From positions 1 to 60,060 of the forward strand of contig PVUG01000020.1 in the NCBI GenBank assembly GCA_003001975.1: DNA of 60,060 nucleotides, given 5' to 3'. The notes under the pieces were generated by a model. That model ran no database searches. It was not told where the DNA came from and saw nothing but the letters and a program-made list of their open reading frames with translations. Shown here piece by piece: positions 1 to 8,727 of the stretch. The position numbers and the translations under genes were made by a program. Origin of the DNA: Martelella mediterranea. Its GTDB lineage: Bacteria; Pseudomonadota; Alphaproteobacteria; Rhizobiales; Rhizobiaceae. Position 1 is the stretch's first letter. The number at the start of each line of letters is the position of its first letter.

Positions 1-122
1 GCCCGGATGCCGCGGCGATTGTTGGGAATGGTCACGCAGGCGCCGCCGTCACTGACGACGAGATTGTCCTTGGCGACATCAATGCCGAAGCATCGATGCG
101 GTGCAGTGTGCAAAATGTCCAT
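1..122 (-). CDS. IS110-family transposase, N-terminal part (cut by window edge)
   Basis: The reverse strand reads an ATG at 122 preceded by an AGGA ribosome site. The first 40 residues start MDILHTAPHRCFGIDVAKDN and run on through VVSDGGACVTIPNNRRGIR. The GIDVAKD motif carries the first acidic residue of the DEDD (RuvC-like) catalytic domain of IS110/IS1111 transposases, and the following NLVVSDGG strand fits the same fold. The rest, including the Tnp20 C-terminal domain, lies outside the window, so intactness cannot be judged. IS110 elements have no long terminal inverted repeats, so the element boundary cannot be placed precisely; it should lie to the right of 122, before the first housekeeping gene. 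Confidence 0.8.
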   Translation of the reverse strand, partial: MDILHTAPHRCFGIDVAKDNLVVSDGGACVTIPNNRRGIR

Positions 123-262
123 TGTCCTGCTATCCTTTGCGGGCTTAGGATTGTTTGCGGGCGTCTTATGCCCAATCAACTCTCCAAGCGGTGAAGCAAA
201 AGGCGGCAGGGAGCCTTGATGACCTGGGGTGCTGTCCCAATCCTCGGACGGTCGCCTGTCGC
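123..262 (-). other. Non-coding flank upstream of the IS110 transposase
   Basis: There is no convincing gene between the transposase start and the hairpin at 263. In the IS110 group the non-coding end upstream of the transposase is known to encode the bridge RNA that pairs with target and donor DNA, so this stretch is where it would be expected. I did not fold it and see no conserved sequence that proves it. Confidence 0.3.
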
Positions 263-292
263 CGGGACTGCGGGGACAAGCCCGCAGTCCCG
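263..292. terminator. 12-bp perfect stem-loop beside the IS110 end
   Basis: CGGGACTGCGGG (263-274) and CCCGCAGTCCCG (281-292) pair perfectly around a 6-nt GACAAG loop, followed on the plus strand by CTTTAAC. It could act as a factor-independent terminator, although the U-run is short. It could also be an REP-like palindrome that served as an IS110 target: its core ACAAGCCCG resembles the TCAAGCCCG core of the paired palindromes found elsewhere in the window. Confidence 0.5.
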
Positions 293-320
293 CTTTAACA
301 ATAGACCGTTTTCAACAAAC

Positions 321-431
321 AATCCTCGGGCTTGACCCGAGGATCCATGTCAGACGGCAAGTGGCGGCAGAAATTACTATTAATTCAATAACTTGAATCG
401 CCTGGATGCTCGGGTCAAGCCCGAGCATGAC
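321..431. repeat. RIME-like paired palindrome, copy A
   Basis: Two palindromes face each other. The left one has arms ATCCTCGGG/CCCGAGGAT around CTTGA (322-344) followed by CCATG; the right one has core 406-428 preceded by TGG and followed by GACGC. Together they form a large inverted repeat about 110 bp long. It lies between the IS110 end and the 3' end of the hydroxylase gene. The architecture resembles the rhizobial intergenic mosaic elements (RIME) with two large palindromes; six more copies are in this window. Confidence 0.85.
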
Positions 432-561
432 GCAAGTGGAAGGGTACAATCGCCATCAACGAAACGCGACCGACGGCTAAACCGGAAAGTAGCGGCTCAA
501 TGCCGGGGTGACGGGCAGTGGGTGGGCAGTCTCCTGTAACAAACTGCCCGTAAGATTTGCC

Positions 562-1380
562 CTACGGCCGGTTTCGAAGCGCCTCGGCCTCGGCATAGAA
601 CTTCTTTTCCCAGTCCTTGTGGTTGTCGAGGCCTTCGCGGATGAACGGCGTGAAGATCGCCATATGCATCAGCAGCCAGTTGACGAATTTCGCCGGAAAA
701 CGCGTCGGCTTGACGAAATCGACGAACAGCACCACGCGGGTCTTGTCAGTGTGGTTCCAGGCCTCGTGCTCATAGGCGTCGTCGAAAATCAGTACCTTGC
801 CTTCTTCCCAGTGGCAGATCTGGTCCTTGACGCGGATCGCCAGTTCGTCCGGCTCGGCCTCCGGCACGATCATGCCGAGGTGAAGGCGCAGCACGCCGTT
901 ATAAGGGCCGCGATGGGCGGGAAGATGCTTGCCGGGCTCGAAGATCGAAAACATCACCGTCGTCAGCCCCGGTATCTTCTGCATGGCCTTCCAGGTTTCC
1001 GGGCAGGCGGCGATATTCTGTTCCGATTTCAGCCCGTAACCGAGCAGGAAGAATGTCTTCCAGTGGTTGTCGTCGGAAATCGTCTTCACATCGGTCGAGA
1101 TATCCTGGAAGCTCGGCAGCTCGCTCTGGCGCAGAAGGACCTTGTCCAGCTCGGCACGAATGGCGGGCGCTGCCGCCTCGACCTCTTTCGCCCAGGGGAA
1201 GGTGGCATTGTCATAAACCGGCGGATTGCCGTGAATGGCATGTTTCAGATTGAGCTTTTCCGCCCAGTTGACGATGCCCATGAAAAAGCGGGTCGCAGCC
1301 GAGGGTCGTTCCATCGGCGCAATACCATCGGTTCCGAAAGTCTGCCCTTCATCGGTGCTTTCTGTCTGCGCTTTTGCCAT
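562..1380 (-). CDS. Aspartyl/asparaginyl beta-hydroxylase domain protein (LpxO-like)
   Basis: This 272-residue protein belongs to the Asp/Asn beta-hydroxylase group of Fe(II)/2-oxoglutarate dioxygenases, which includes LpxO, the enzyme that 2-hydroxylates lipid A acyl chains. The core double-stranded beta-helix motif is visible at about residues 149-170 (PGKHLPAHRGPYNGVLRLHL, with H156, R165 and H167), and a second metal/cosubstrate segment at about 198-216 (FDDAYEHEAWNHTDKTR, with H205 and R215). A hydrophobic C-terminal stretch after residue 222 (FVNWLLMHMAIF) may associate with the membrane. I chose the ATG at 1380 because AGGAG precedes it; an open reading frame continues to 1554 but the extra 58 residues look non-coding. 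It is transcribed divergently from the kinase gene. A lipid A role is inferred from the family; peptide or small-molecule substrates are possible. Confidence 0.85.
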   Translation of the reverse strand: MAKAQTESTDEGQTFGTDGIAPMERPSAATRFFMGIVNWAEKLNLKHAIHGNPPVYDNATFPWAKEVEAAAPAIRAELDKVLLRQSELPSFQDISTDVKTISDDNHWKTFFLLGYGLKSEQNIAACPETWKAMQKIPGLTTVMFSIFEPGKHLPAHRGPYNGVLRLHLGMIVPEAEPDELAIRVKDQICHWEEGKVLIFDDAYEHEAWNHTDKTRVVLFVDFVKPTRFPAKFVNWLLMHMAIFTPFIREGLDNHKDWEKKFYAEAEALRNRP

Positions 1381-1565
1381 CGTCCACTCCTGTCTGCATG
1401 GCCGCCGGATCACGGCCTGTTCCCATCCGATTACCATAACATCGTCGAAAACAAGGAAAAAGTGCGGCAGGTATGTGCGTTTCACCACGGTTTTCACTTG
1501 CCAAGGACCGTCCTTGTCGAAACATTCAGGCAAACACCGACTTTTCCGATGCAAAGCCAGAGTTC

Positions 1566-4500
1566 ATGACGCCACGCCAACGTATTATCCCCGTCCGGCG
1601 CGAATATAACCGCTGGGTCGCCAACCAGACGCTGGAAGACTACGCGCTGCGCTTTACCGCCAAGAGCGCGCGGCGTTTTTCCTCCAGCCGGATTTCGCAG
1701 ACGGCCATCGGCGCGATTTCGTTTCTGGCGCTGGAGGCCATCGGCGGCACGATCACGCTTTCCTACGGCACGACCAATGCCTTTTTCGCAGCCATCGTCG
1801 CGGCAGCCGTGATGCTGCTGGCCGGTCTGCCGATCGCGAAATATGCGATCCGCCACGGCGTCGACATCGACCTTCTGACCCGCGGCGCATCCTTCGGCTA
1901 TATCGGCTCGACCGTCACATCGCTGATCTATGCAAGCTTCACCTTCATCCTGTTTGCCATCGAAGCCTCGATCATGTCGGCCGCGCTGGAACTGGCCTTC
2001 GGCATTCCGTTGTGGATCAGCTATGTCATCTCGGCGGTGCTGGTCATTCCGTTGGTGACCTATGGCGTGCAGATGATTTCACGGTTCCAGCTTCTCACCC
2101 AGCCGTTCTGGATCATTCTCAACATCCTGCCCTTCATCTTCATCGCCTTCATGGATTTCGAGAAATTCGAACTCTGGCGGGCCTTTGGCGGGCTCAATGC
2201 GGCCTCTGCGGAGCCGGGCACGGCGGCGGCCTTTACGCTGACCGGCTTTGCGGCAGCGGCCGGCGTCATCTTCGCGCTGATGCCGCAGATCGGCGAACAG
2301 GTCGACTTTTTGCGGTTTCTGCCTGCAACGGGCAAGCGCAGTTTCCGCCACCGGCTGGCCGTGTTTCTGGCAGGTCCCGGCTGGGTGGTCGTCGGCGTTC
2401 CCAAGCTGATGGCCGGATCGTTTCTGGCCGTTCTGGCCCTCTCCTCCGGCGTTCCGGCCGAAAGCGCCGCCGACCCGTCGCACATGTATCTGACGGCTTT
2501 CGGCTATATGCTGCCCAACCAGACCGCCGCCCTTTTGCTGATGGCCGCTTTCGTCGTCATCTCCCAGCTCAAGATCAATGTGATGAACGCCTATGCGGGT
2601 TCGCTCGCATGGTCGAATTTCTTTTCGCGGCTGACCCACAGCCATCCCGGCCGCGTCGTCTGGCTGGTGTTCAACGTGGCCATTGCCCTGCTTTTGATGC
2701 AGCTCGGCATCTACCGGCTGCTGGAAGCCTCGCTCAGCGTTTTCGCAATCATCGCCATGTCCTGGCTGTCGACGATTTCCGCCGATCTGTTCATCAACAA
2801 GCCGCTGAAGCTTTCGCCACCCGGCATCGAGTTCAAACGCGCCCATCTCTACGATATCAACCCGGTCGGTCCGGGCGCCATGTTCCTTGCCGCTGCCATC
2901 GCGCTTGCCGCGCATTTCGGCGCGTTCGGCGCGCTCGCCGTCTCGTTCGCGCCCTTCATTGCCTGTTTCGTGGCGCTCATCGCCTCACCGCTGATCGCCT
3001 GGAGCACGGGCGGACGCTATTATCTGGCGCGCAAGCCGAGGAAGGGCTGGCAGTCGCTGACCACCATCACCTGTTCGATCTGCGAGCATCCGTTCGAGCC
3101 GGAAGACATGGCGTGGTGTCCGGCCTATGCAGGGCCGATCTGTTCGCTCTGCTGCTCGCTCGACAGCCGTTGCCACGACTTGTGCAAACCGAAAGCGCGG
3201 CTCAACACGCAGGTGGCGACGGTGGCCGGAAAACTGCTTCCCGCCCGCATTGTCGCCCAGCTTGCCACCCGCCTCGGGCGCTACAGCATTGCCTTCGTGC
3301 TGTCGGCAGCCGCAATCGGCGCCATCCTGTTCATGATTTCGCACCAGATGGCCGAGGCCGCCCCGGAAACGGCATCGGTGGTTTATGACACGGCGCTGAT
3401 CGTCTTCTTCGTCTTCGCCCTGATTGCCGGCGTTGTCGCATGGTTCTTCGTGCTCGCCCATGACAGCCGCATGGTGGCGGAGGAAGAATCCTCGCGCCAG
3501 ACGACCCTGCTCCTGAAAGAAATCGCCGCCCACGAGAAAACCGACGCCGCCCTTCAGGCCGCCAAGGAAACGGCGGAAGCGGCCAACCGCGCCAAGAGCC
3601 GTTATGTCGTCGGCCTTTCACACGAGCTGCGCACGCCGCTCAACGCCGTTTCCGGCTATGCACAACTGCTCGAACGCGACGTGACCATTCCCGAAGCCCG
3701 CAGACCGGCCATCAAATCCATCCGCCGATCAGCCGACTATCTCTCGGGCCTGATCGACGGCCTGCTCGACATTTCCCGCATCGAATCCGGTCGCCTTCAG
3801 GTGTTCTCCAACGAAATCGACCTGACGGAATTTCTCGACCAGATCACCGACATGTTCGAAACCCAGGCGCGCGCCAAGGGCCTCGTCTTCCACCACGAAC
3901 GCGACCGGACCATGCCGGCCTATGTACGCACCGATGAAAAGCGGCTGCGCCAGATTCTCGTCAATCTGCTCTCCAATGCGGTGAAATTCACCGACAGCGG
4001 CGCGGTTCGTTTCAAGGCGCATTACCGCAATCAGGTCGCCACCTTCATTGTCGCAGATACCGGCGGCGGCATTGCCGAAACGGATCTCGAACGCATCTAC
4101 GAACCGTTCGAGCGCGGCGACGGCAAGGCGGAAAAGCCGGGTCTCGGCCTCGGCCTCACCATCACCCGGCTTCTGGTCAACACGCTTGGCGGCGCCATCG
4201 ATGTCGAAAGTGCGGAGGGCAAGGGCACCACCTTCACCGTCAGGCTGATGCTTGCCTCCATTGAACGCCCGGCCCCGCCACGCGGCAGCGCGGACCAGGC
4301 CGGCGGCAGCTATGACGGCCCGCGCCGCACGATCATGGTCGTCGACGACAATGCCGACCACCGCGCCATGATGCGTGATATTCTCGAACCCCTCGGCTTC
4401 ACCGTGATGCTGGCGGAAGACGGGGAAACATGCCTGAAACAGATTGCCGGCAGGCGCCCCGATATATTCCTGCTCGACATCCGTATGCCGGGCATGAACG

Positions 4501-4967
4501 GCTGGCAGCTTGCCACCCGTCTGCGCGATGCCGGCGTTACCGCACCGATTGTCATGCTGTCGGCCAATGTCGGCGACGATGCGATTATCGGCCGGGGCGA
4601 TGACAGCCACAATGATACGCTCGCCAAGCCGGTCAGCCTGAACCGGCTGAAGGATGTTCTGGCCGTCCAGCTTGGCCTGAACTGGCACGACAGACCGGAA
4701 GCCACGCCCGAACCGGCGACAAAAACACCGGAAAAACTGCTCTTTCCGCCCGAAACGGTGCGCGATGAATTGATGCGCCTTGCCGAAATCGGCTATCTAC
4801 GCGGTATCAGGGACATGCTCGGCGAACTTTCGGCCAGTGAGGCTTACCGGCCGTTTGTGCGAAAGGCCGAGCCATTCATCGCCGGTTTCGACGTGGACGG
4901 TTTTGTCCGCTTCCTGAAAACGGCTGAAACCGGCAATACCGGAGAGGAACTGAAATCCGATGGCTGA
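1566..4967 (+). CDS. Hybrid sensor histidine kinase with NCS1-permease sensor module
   Basis: This membrane protein of about 1133 residues joins a transporter to a kinase. Residues about 10-480 form a 12-segment NCS1 (cytosine/purine/hydantoin permease-like) domain starting at YNRWVANQTLEDYALRFT. A cysteine-rich segment follows (from C503: CSICEHPFEPEDMAWC, then CSLCC), then two more membrane helices, a HisKA dimerisation helix with phospho-acceptor H686 in SHELRTPLN, a HATPase_c domain (N box LVNLLSNAVKFTD, DTGGGIA, GLGLGL), and a C-terminal receiver with phospho-acceptor D971 in LLDIRMPG. I placed the start at the ATG at 1566 because the permease homology begins right after it; an in-frame ATG at 1473 adds 31 unconvincing residues. 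The gene overlaps the next one by 8 nt, so kinase and regulator are translationally coupled. The ligand is probably a nucleobase-like or hydantoin-like compound, which is inference. Confidence 0.92.
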   Translation: MTPRQRIIPVRREYNRWVANQTLEDYALRFTAKSARRFSSSRISQTAIGAISFLALEAIGGTITLSYGTTNAFFAAIVAAAVMLLAGLPIAKYAIRHGVDIDLLTRGASFGYIGSTVTSLIYASFTFILFAIEASIMSAALELAFGIPLWISYVISAVLVIPLVTYGVQMISRFQLLTQPFWIILNILPFIFIAFMDFEKFELWRAFGGLNAASAEPGTAAAFTLTGFAAAAGVIFALMPQIGEQVDFLRFLPATGKRSFRHRLAVFLAGPGWVVVGVPKLMAGSFLAVLALSSGVPAESAADPSHMYLTAFGYMLPNQTAALLLMAAFVVISQLKINVMNAYAGSLAWSNFFSRLTHSHPGRVVWLVFNVAIALLLMQLGIYRLLEASLSVFAIIAMSWLSTISADLFINKPLKLSPPGIEFKRAHLYDINPVGPGAMFLAAAIALAAHFGAFGALAVSFAPFIACFVALIASPLIAWSTGGRYYLARKPRKGWQSLTTITCSICEHPFEPEDMAWCPAYAGPICSLCCSLDSRCHDLCKPKARLNTQVATVAGKLLPARIVAQLATRLGRYSIAFVLSAAAIGAILFMISHQMAEAAPETASVVYDTALIVFFVFALIAGVVAWFFVLAHDSRMVAEEESSRQTTLLLKEIAAHEKTDAALQAAKETAEAANRAKSRYVVGLSHELRTPLNAVSGYAQLLERDVTIPEARRPAIKSIRRSADYLSGLIDGLLDISRIESGRLQVFSNEIDLTEFLDQITDMFETQARAKGLVFHHERDRTMPAYVRTDEKRLRQILVNLLSNAVKFTDSGAVRFKAHYRNQVATFIVADTGGGIAETDLERIYEPFERGDGKAEKPGLGLGLTITRLLVNTLGGAIDVESAEGKGTTFTVRLMLASIERPAPPRGSADQAGGSYDGPRRTIMVVDDNADHRAMMRDILEPLGFTVMLAEDGETCLKQIAGRRPDIFLLDIRMPGMNGWQLATRLRDAGVTAPIVMLSANVGDDAIIGRGDDSHNDTLAKPVSLNRLKDVLAVQLGLNWHDRPEATPEPATKTPEKLLFPPETVRDELMRLAEIGYLRGIRDMLGELSASEAYRPFVRKAEPFIAGFDVDGFVRFLKTAETGNTGEELKSDG

Positions 4968-5868
4968 GGAAATCGTACTTCTGGTCGATGACAGTCCGGA
5001 GACGCTGAGCTTCCTCACCGAAGCGCTGGAGGAGACCGGCTATTCCGTGCTGATTGCGACTTCCGGCGAGAGCGCGCTGAAGATTGTCGAGCGGGTTTTG
5101 CCCGACCTCGTGCTGATGGATGCGGTGATGCCGAAAATGGACGGTTTCGAAGCCTGCCGGCGGCTGAAGAGCGGACCGGCGACGGAAACCCCCGTCATCT
5201 TCATGACCGGGCTTTCGGAAACCGAGCATATCGTTCATGCGCTGGAATCGGGCGGCGTCGACTACCTGACCAAGCCGATCAATATCGACGAACTGCGCGC
5301 GCGCATCCGCGTTCATCTGGCAAACGCCCGCTCCACCCAGAGCGCCCGTGTGGCGCTTGACGCCACCGGCCGTCACCTTCTGGCAACCGGGCCCGACGGG
5401 TCGTTTCGGTGGATGACACCGCAGGCAAGCCGGCTTATCGGCGCTGCAACCGGCGGCGAGCCAGACCTTGACCTGATTGCCAGTGAGACCGGCCACTGGC
5501 TGCAATCGGGTGGGGCTTCAGGTGCCGCACCAGATCAGCCCATGCTCCCGATCACGTTGAATGGCCGGCTTCTCTATCAGCTGGCTTTTCTGGAAAAGAC
5601 GGGCGCCGACGAATATCTCTTCCGCGTAACCGGAGCCAATCCGGTGAGCGATGACGCGGCGCTGCGGAAGAATTTCCCGCTGACAGTGCGCGAATCCGAA
5701 GTGTTGCTGTGGATCGCCAAAGGCAAGACCAACCGCGACATCGGCGATATTCTCGGCCTCTCCACCCGCACGGTGAACAAGCATCTGGAACAGATCTACG
5801 TCAAGCTCGGCGTCGAAAACCGCGCCTCTGCGGCAGTGAAGGCAGCCTATGTGCTGCATGATATGTAG
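4960..5868 (+). CDS. Response regulator, receiver plus LuxR-type HTH
   Basis: The 302-residue cytoplasmic regulator starts inside the end of the kinase gene. Residues 4-120 are a receiver domain with acidic pair D10/D11, phospho-acceptor D54 (LVLMDAVMPKMDG), a conserved T near 85 (FMTG) and K of TKPI. A middle segment of about 110 residues has no recognised motif. The C-terminus (about 233-300) is a LuxR/GerE helix-turn-helix (LTVRESEVLLWIAKGKTNRDI, LGLSTRTVNKHLEQIYVKLGV). It is the obvious partner of the permease-fused kinase. No transporter or enzyme gene follows directly, so its regulon is not apparent from the window. Confidence 0.93.
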   Translation: MAEEIVLLVDDSPETLSFLTEALEETGYSVLIATSGESALKIVERVLPDLVLMDAVMPKMDGFEACRRLKSGPATETPVIFMTGLSETEHIVHALESGGVDYLTKPINIDELRARIRVHLANARSTQSARVALDATGRHLLATGPDGSFRWMTPQASRLIGAATGGEPDLDLIASETGHWLQSGGASGAAPDQPMLPITLNGRLLYQLAFLEKTGADEYLFRVTGANPVSDDAALRKNFPLTVRESEVLLWIAKGKTNRDIGDILGLSTRTVNKHLEQIYVKLGVENRASAAVKAAYVLHDM

Positions 5869-5929
5869 AGGAAACACGGGAGGCGATGCTCCGCGCCAAT
5901 TGATGAGAACCGCTTCCCCACTCTGGGGT

Positions 5930-6069
5930 CATCCTCGGGCTTGACCCGAGGATCCATGTGCCTCTCCACATACGAGACCGGTCACCGGTCTGATGACCTG
6001 AGCCATAAAGCTCAATCTTTTCCTGCCGCAACCAGACTGGATGCCCGGGTCAAGCCCGGGCATGACGCA
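5930..6069. repeat. RIME-like paired palindrome, copy B
   Basis: The left palindrome CTCGGGCTTGACCCGAG lies within 5931-5953 and is flanked by TCAT and CCATG. The right palindrome, with CCCGGGTCAAGCCCGGG, lies at 6039-6067 and is followed by ACGC. It sits between the convergent response regulator and cysK genes. Confidence 0.85.
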
Positions 6070-6090
6070 GAGTCTGTGGGACGGTCTATA

Positions 6091-6123
6091 AATAAACAAA
6101 GCGCGGGAACATTGCCCCGCGCT
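6091..6123 (-). terminator. Factor-independent terminator of cysK
   Basis: On the minus strand AGCGCGGG and CCCGCGCT pair (6100-6107 with 6116-6123) around an 8-nt loop and are followed by TTGTTTATTT. It begins about 30 nt after the cysK stop codon. Confidence 0.75.
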
Positions 6124-6152
6124 CGTAGAGATAAATCCGTCAGGTCGAAAGC

Positions 6153-7121
6153 TTACTGCCCCAACCCTTCAAACAGCGCCGTCGACAGATAGCGTTCGGC
6201 GAAGGACGGAATGATGATGACGATGTTCTTGCCTTCGTTTTCCGGGCGCGAGCCGACTTCGATGGCAGCCTTCAGTGCAGCACCGGAGGAGATGCCCACC
6301 GGCACGCCTTCCAGACGCGCCACTTCGCGCGCCAGCGCAAAGGCATCGTCATTTTCCACCTGAACCACTTCGTCATAGACCGAGGTATCAAGCACGCCCG
6401 GCACGAAACCGGCGCCGATGCCCTGAATCTTGTGCGGAGCGGGCGAGCCGCCCGACAGTATCGGAGAGGCGGCGGGCTCAACCGCGATCACCTTCACCTC
6501 CGGCTTCTTCTGCTTCAGCACCTGGCCGACACCGGTGATCGTGCCGCCCGTGCCGATACCGGAGACGAAGAAGTCGACGTCGCCCTTGGTATCGTTCCAG
6601 ATTTCTTCCGCCGTGGTGTTGCGATGAATTTCCGGGTTTGCCGGGTTTTCGAACTGCTGCGGAATAACCGCGTTTTCGATTTCGGCAGCCAGTTCCTCGG
6701 CCTTGGCGACAGCGCCCTTCATGCCCTTGGGCGGCTCTGTCAGCACCAGTTCGGCGCCCAGCAGCGCCACCATCTTGCGGCGCTCGATGGACATCGATTC
6801 CGGCATGGTGAGGATCAGGCGGTAACCCTTGGCGGCCGCGGCAAACGCCAGCGCAATACCGGTATTGCCGGAGGTCGGCTCAACCAGAACAGACTTGCCG
6901 GGCGTGATCTTGCCGGCCTTTTCCAGCGCCTCGATCATCGCAAAGCCGATACGGTCCTTGACCGATGCGATCGGGTTGAAGAATTCGAGCTTGGCCAGAA
7001 GATTGGCCTTCACGCCCTTTTCCTTCGCCAGCTTGTCGAGGCGGACAATCGGCGTATCGCCGATGGTTTCAAGGATGGAGGAATATACTTTCCCGCGTCC
7101 GGGCTTGCCGTTCTGTTCCAT
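6153..7121 (-). CDS. cysK: Cysteine synthase A (O-acetylserine sulfhydrylase)
   Basis: CysK makes L-cysteine from O-acetyl-L-serine and sulfide in the cytoplasm with pyridoxal phosphate. The 322 residues have the usual length and full family signature: PLP lysine K55 in [11 protein letters not shown], the substrate loop TSGNTG, the PLP-phosphate loop [10 protein letters not shown], and the C-terminal SSGAA segment. The N-terminal tail ([16 protein letters not shown]) is slightly long. It is monocistronic: the terminator at 6091-6123 follows, and a spacer of about 170 bp separates it from the next gene. No serine acetyltransferase gene is adjacent. Confidence 0.97.
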   Translation of the reverse strand: MEQNGKPGRGKVYSSILETIGDTPIVRLDKLAKEKGVKANLLAKLEFFNPIASVKDRIGFAMIEALEKAGKITPGKSVLVEPTSGNTGIALAFAAAAKGYRLILTMPESMSIERRKMVALLGAELVLTEPPKGMKGAVAKAEELAAEIENAVIPQQFENPANPEIHRNTTAEEIWNDTKGDVDFFVSGIGTGGTITGVGQVLKQKKPEVKVIAVEPAASPILSGGSPAPHKIQGIGAGFVPGVLDTSVYDEVVQVENDDAFALAREVARLEGVPVGISSGAALKAAIEVGSRPENEGKNIVIIIPSFAERYLSTALFEGLGQ

Positions 7122-7289
7122 ATTGATAGCTCCCTGAATGTGTTACTTTCTAGGTAGGATCCGCTGGGACGAAATTCGAGGTACGAAACTGTAACCCGGC
7201 CTCATCTTGCAGAACCTCATTCCAATTACAGACCGTTTGATGGAACAGGATTTCAACACCCCGGCACAGCACGGCGGAATTGCCGTTTG

Positions 7290-8558
7290 TCACGTCGAAA
7301 ACGCCAGAAACGCCCAGAAGCACACGCCGCCGATGACAATCACGGCAAGCGTCACAAGCGCCAGCAGCCTGCCATAGGCGCGCGAGCCGCTGCCATAGGC
7401 CAGCACGACCTTGGTCACCAGATTGGAGACCGCCGCCAGAAGAACCGCGATGGCCGCCGTTTCAACAGGCACGGAACCGCCGGCCAGATGCGCGGTTGAA
7501 AGCGTGATCGCATCGAGATCGGGGATGCCGGAGACCAGCGCGATGATTACGATGCTGGAAGGCCCGAGAAGCTGTACCAGCAGTTTGGCGCTGAAACTGA
7601 CCACCCCCAGCAAGGCCCCGAAGCGCAGCACCGACCAAAATTCGAACGGGTTGGAGAGGTGCAGGTCGGCCCTGGTGTCCGCCGCCTTCCGTCTGCCGTT
7701 CAGAATGAAACTGGCGACAACGAAAACGGCAAGCCCCGGCGCCAGCGCGAAGGCGAGCGGCTCCATCAGAACCGGCGCCACCGCTACGGCGATCACGAAA
7801 CAGCGTACCAGCGAAAGTCCGCCGGCAATCGATGCCGCGCCTGCAAGCTGGCGCGAAAGCGGCGGCTGGGCCACGGAAATGCGGGCAAAGGAGAGCGTCG
7901 TCGCCGTCGATGACACGATGCCGCCGGTGGCGCCGGCAAACAGAATGCCGCGCTCCGGCCCCGCCACCCGCATGGCCACATAGCCGGCATAGGAAAGCGC
8001 TGCGATCATGATCGTCATCAGCCAGACGGAAAACGGATTGAAGCCGCCCCACGGATCAATCGCCCGGTTCGGCAAAAGCGGCAGCGCCACGAAACTCATG
8101 GTCAAAAGCACCAGCGCGGAGCGCAGCTCCACCCATGTCATGGTTCGCAAAAAACCGTGCAGGCTGTGGCGCGCGGCCAGAAGCACGGTGGTGACTACTC
8201 CGCCTGCGGCCGCCAGCCGCATATCGCCGGTTGCCGAGACAACGCCGAGCGCAAAGACGACAAGCGCTGCGACAATGCCGGTGACGCTGAAATCGCCGCG
8301 GGGTGCTGCGGCGCGGTATTCGAAAACGACAAAGGTAATCACCAGCGCCACGGCAAGCGCTGCCGGCAAGGCCGTCCCCATATTTGTCCCGATATACCCG
8401 GCAAGCCCGCCCAGAAGCCCGACAAGCGCGAATGTGCGGATACCGGCCACGCGCTCGCCGTCGGCCATATCCCGTTCCTGCCAGCCGCGCTCGATACCGG
8501 CCAGAAGACCGATCGCCAGCGCCAGACCGATCCGCTGAAATGCTTCCGTCATATCCAT
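7290..8558 (-). CDS. MgtC/SapB-type DUF4010 membrane protein
   Basis: A 422-residue polytopic inner-membrane protein with about 12 hydrophobic segments. The N-terminal part (about 1-140) carries the MgtC/SapB signature GLLAGIERGWQER followed by GIRTFALVGLLGGLAGYIG. The C-terminal half matches the DUF4010 layout, with GATGGIVSSTATTLSFAR and GIPDLDAITLSTAHLAGG. I chose the ATG at 8558 because a GGAGG site lies 7 nt upstream; a longer frame to 8594 lacks a ribosome site. MgtC family members are linked to Mg2+ limitation and virulence, but the function of the DUF4010 branch is not established and the neighbours give no clue. Confidence 0.88.
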   Translation of the reverse strand: MDMTEAFQRIGLALAIGLLAGIERGWQERDMADGERVAGIRTFALVGLLGGLAGYIGTNMGTALPAALAVALVITFVVFEYRAAAPRGDFSVTGIVAALVVFALGVVSATGDMRLAAAGGVVTTVLLAARHSLHGFLRTMTWVELRSALVLLTMSFVALPLLPNRAIDPWGGFNPFSVWLMTIMIAALSYAGYVAMRVAGPERGILFAGATGGIVSSTATTLSFARISVAQPPLSRQLAGAASIAGGLSLVRCFVIAVAVAPVLMEPLAFALAPGLAVFVVASFILNGRRKAADTRADLHLSNPFEFWSVLRFGALLGVVSFSAKLLVQLLGPSSIVIIALVSGIPDLDAITLSTAHLAGGSVPVETAAIAVLLAAVSNLVTKVVLAYGSGSRAYGRLLALVTLAVIVIGGVCFWAFLAFST

Positions 8559-8727
8559 GAGCAAGCCTCCGGAAAATGCGCGGCCGCAAGCCACCTGCCC
8601 TGCCCGCCAAAGACTAGCGCATCGACTGGTAAAACGGAATTGGAAATGAAGTCACCCTATCCCGCGCCGCCGGGCTTGCCATCGCCCCGCAACCGGCTAA
8701 AACCTGAAGCGCAACAAGGAAACAGCC

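Noticed and set aside
1473-1565. N-terminal extension of the kinase gene
   Set aside because: The permease homology starts a few residues after the ATG at 1566; the added segment looks unlike a membrane-protein N-terminus.
2012-3388. Alternative-frame open stretch inside the hybrid kinase gene
   Set aside because: It is a shifted reading of the permease region; the permease frame has clear hydrophobic helices and family motifs.
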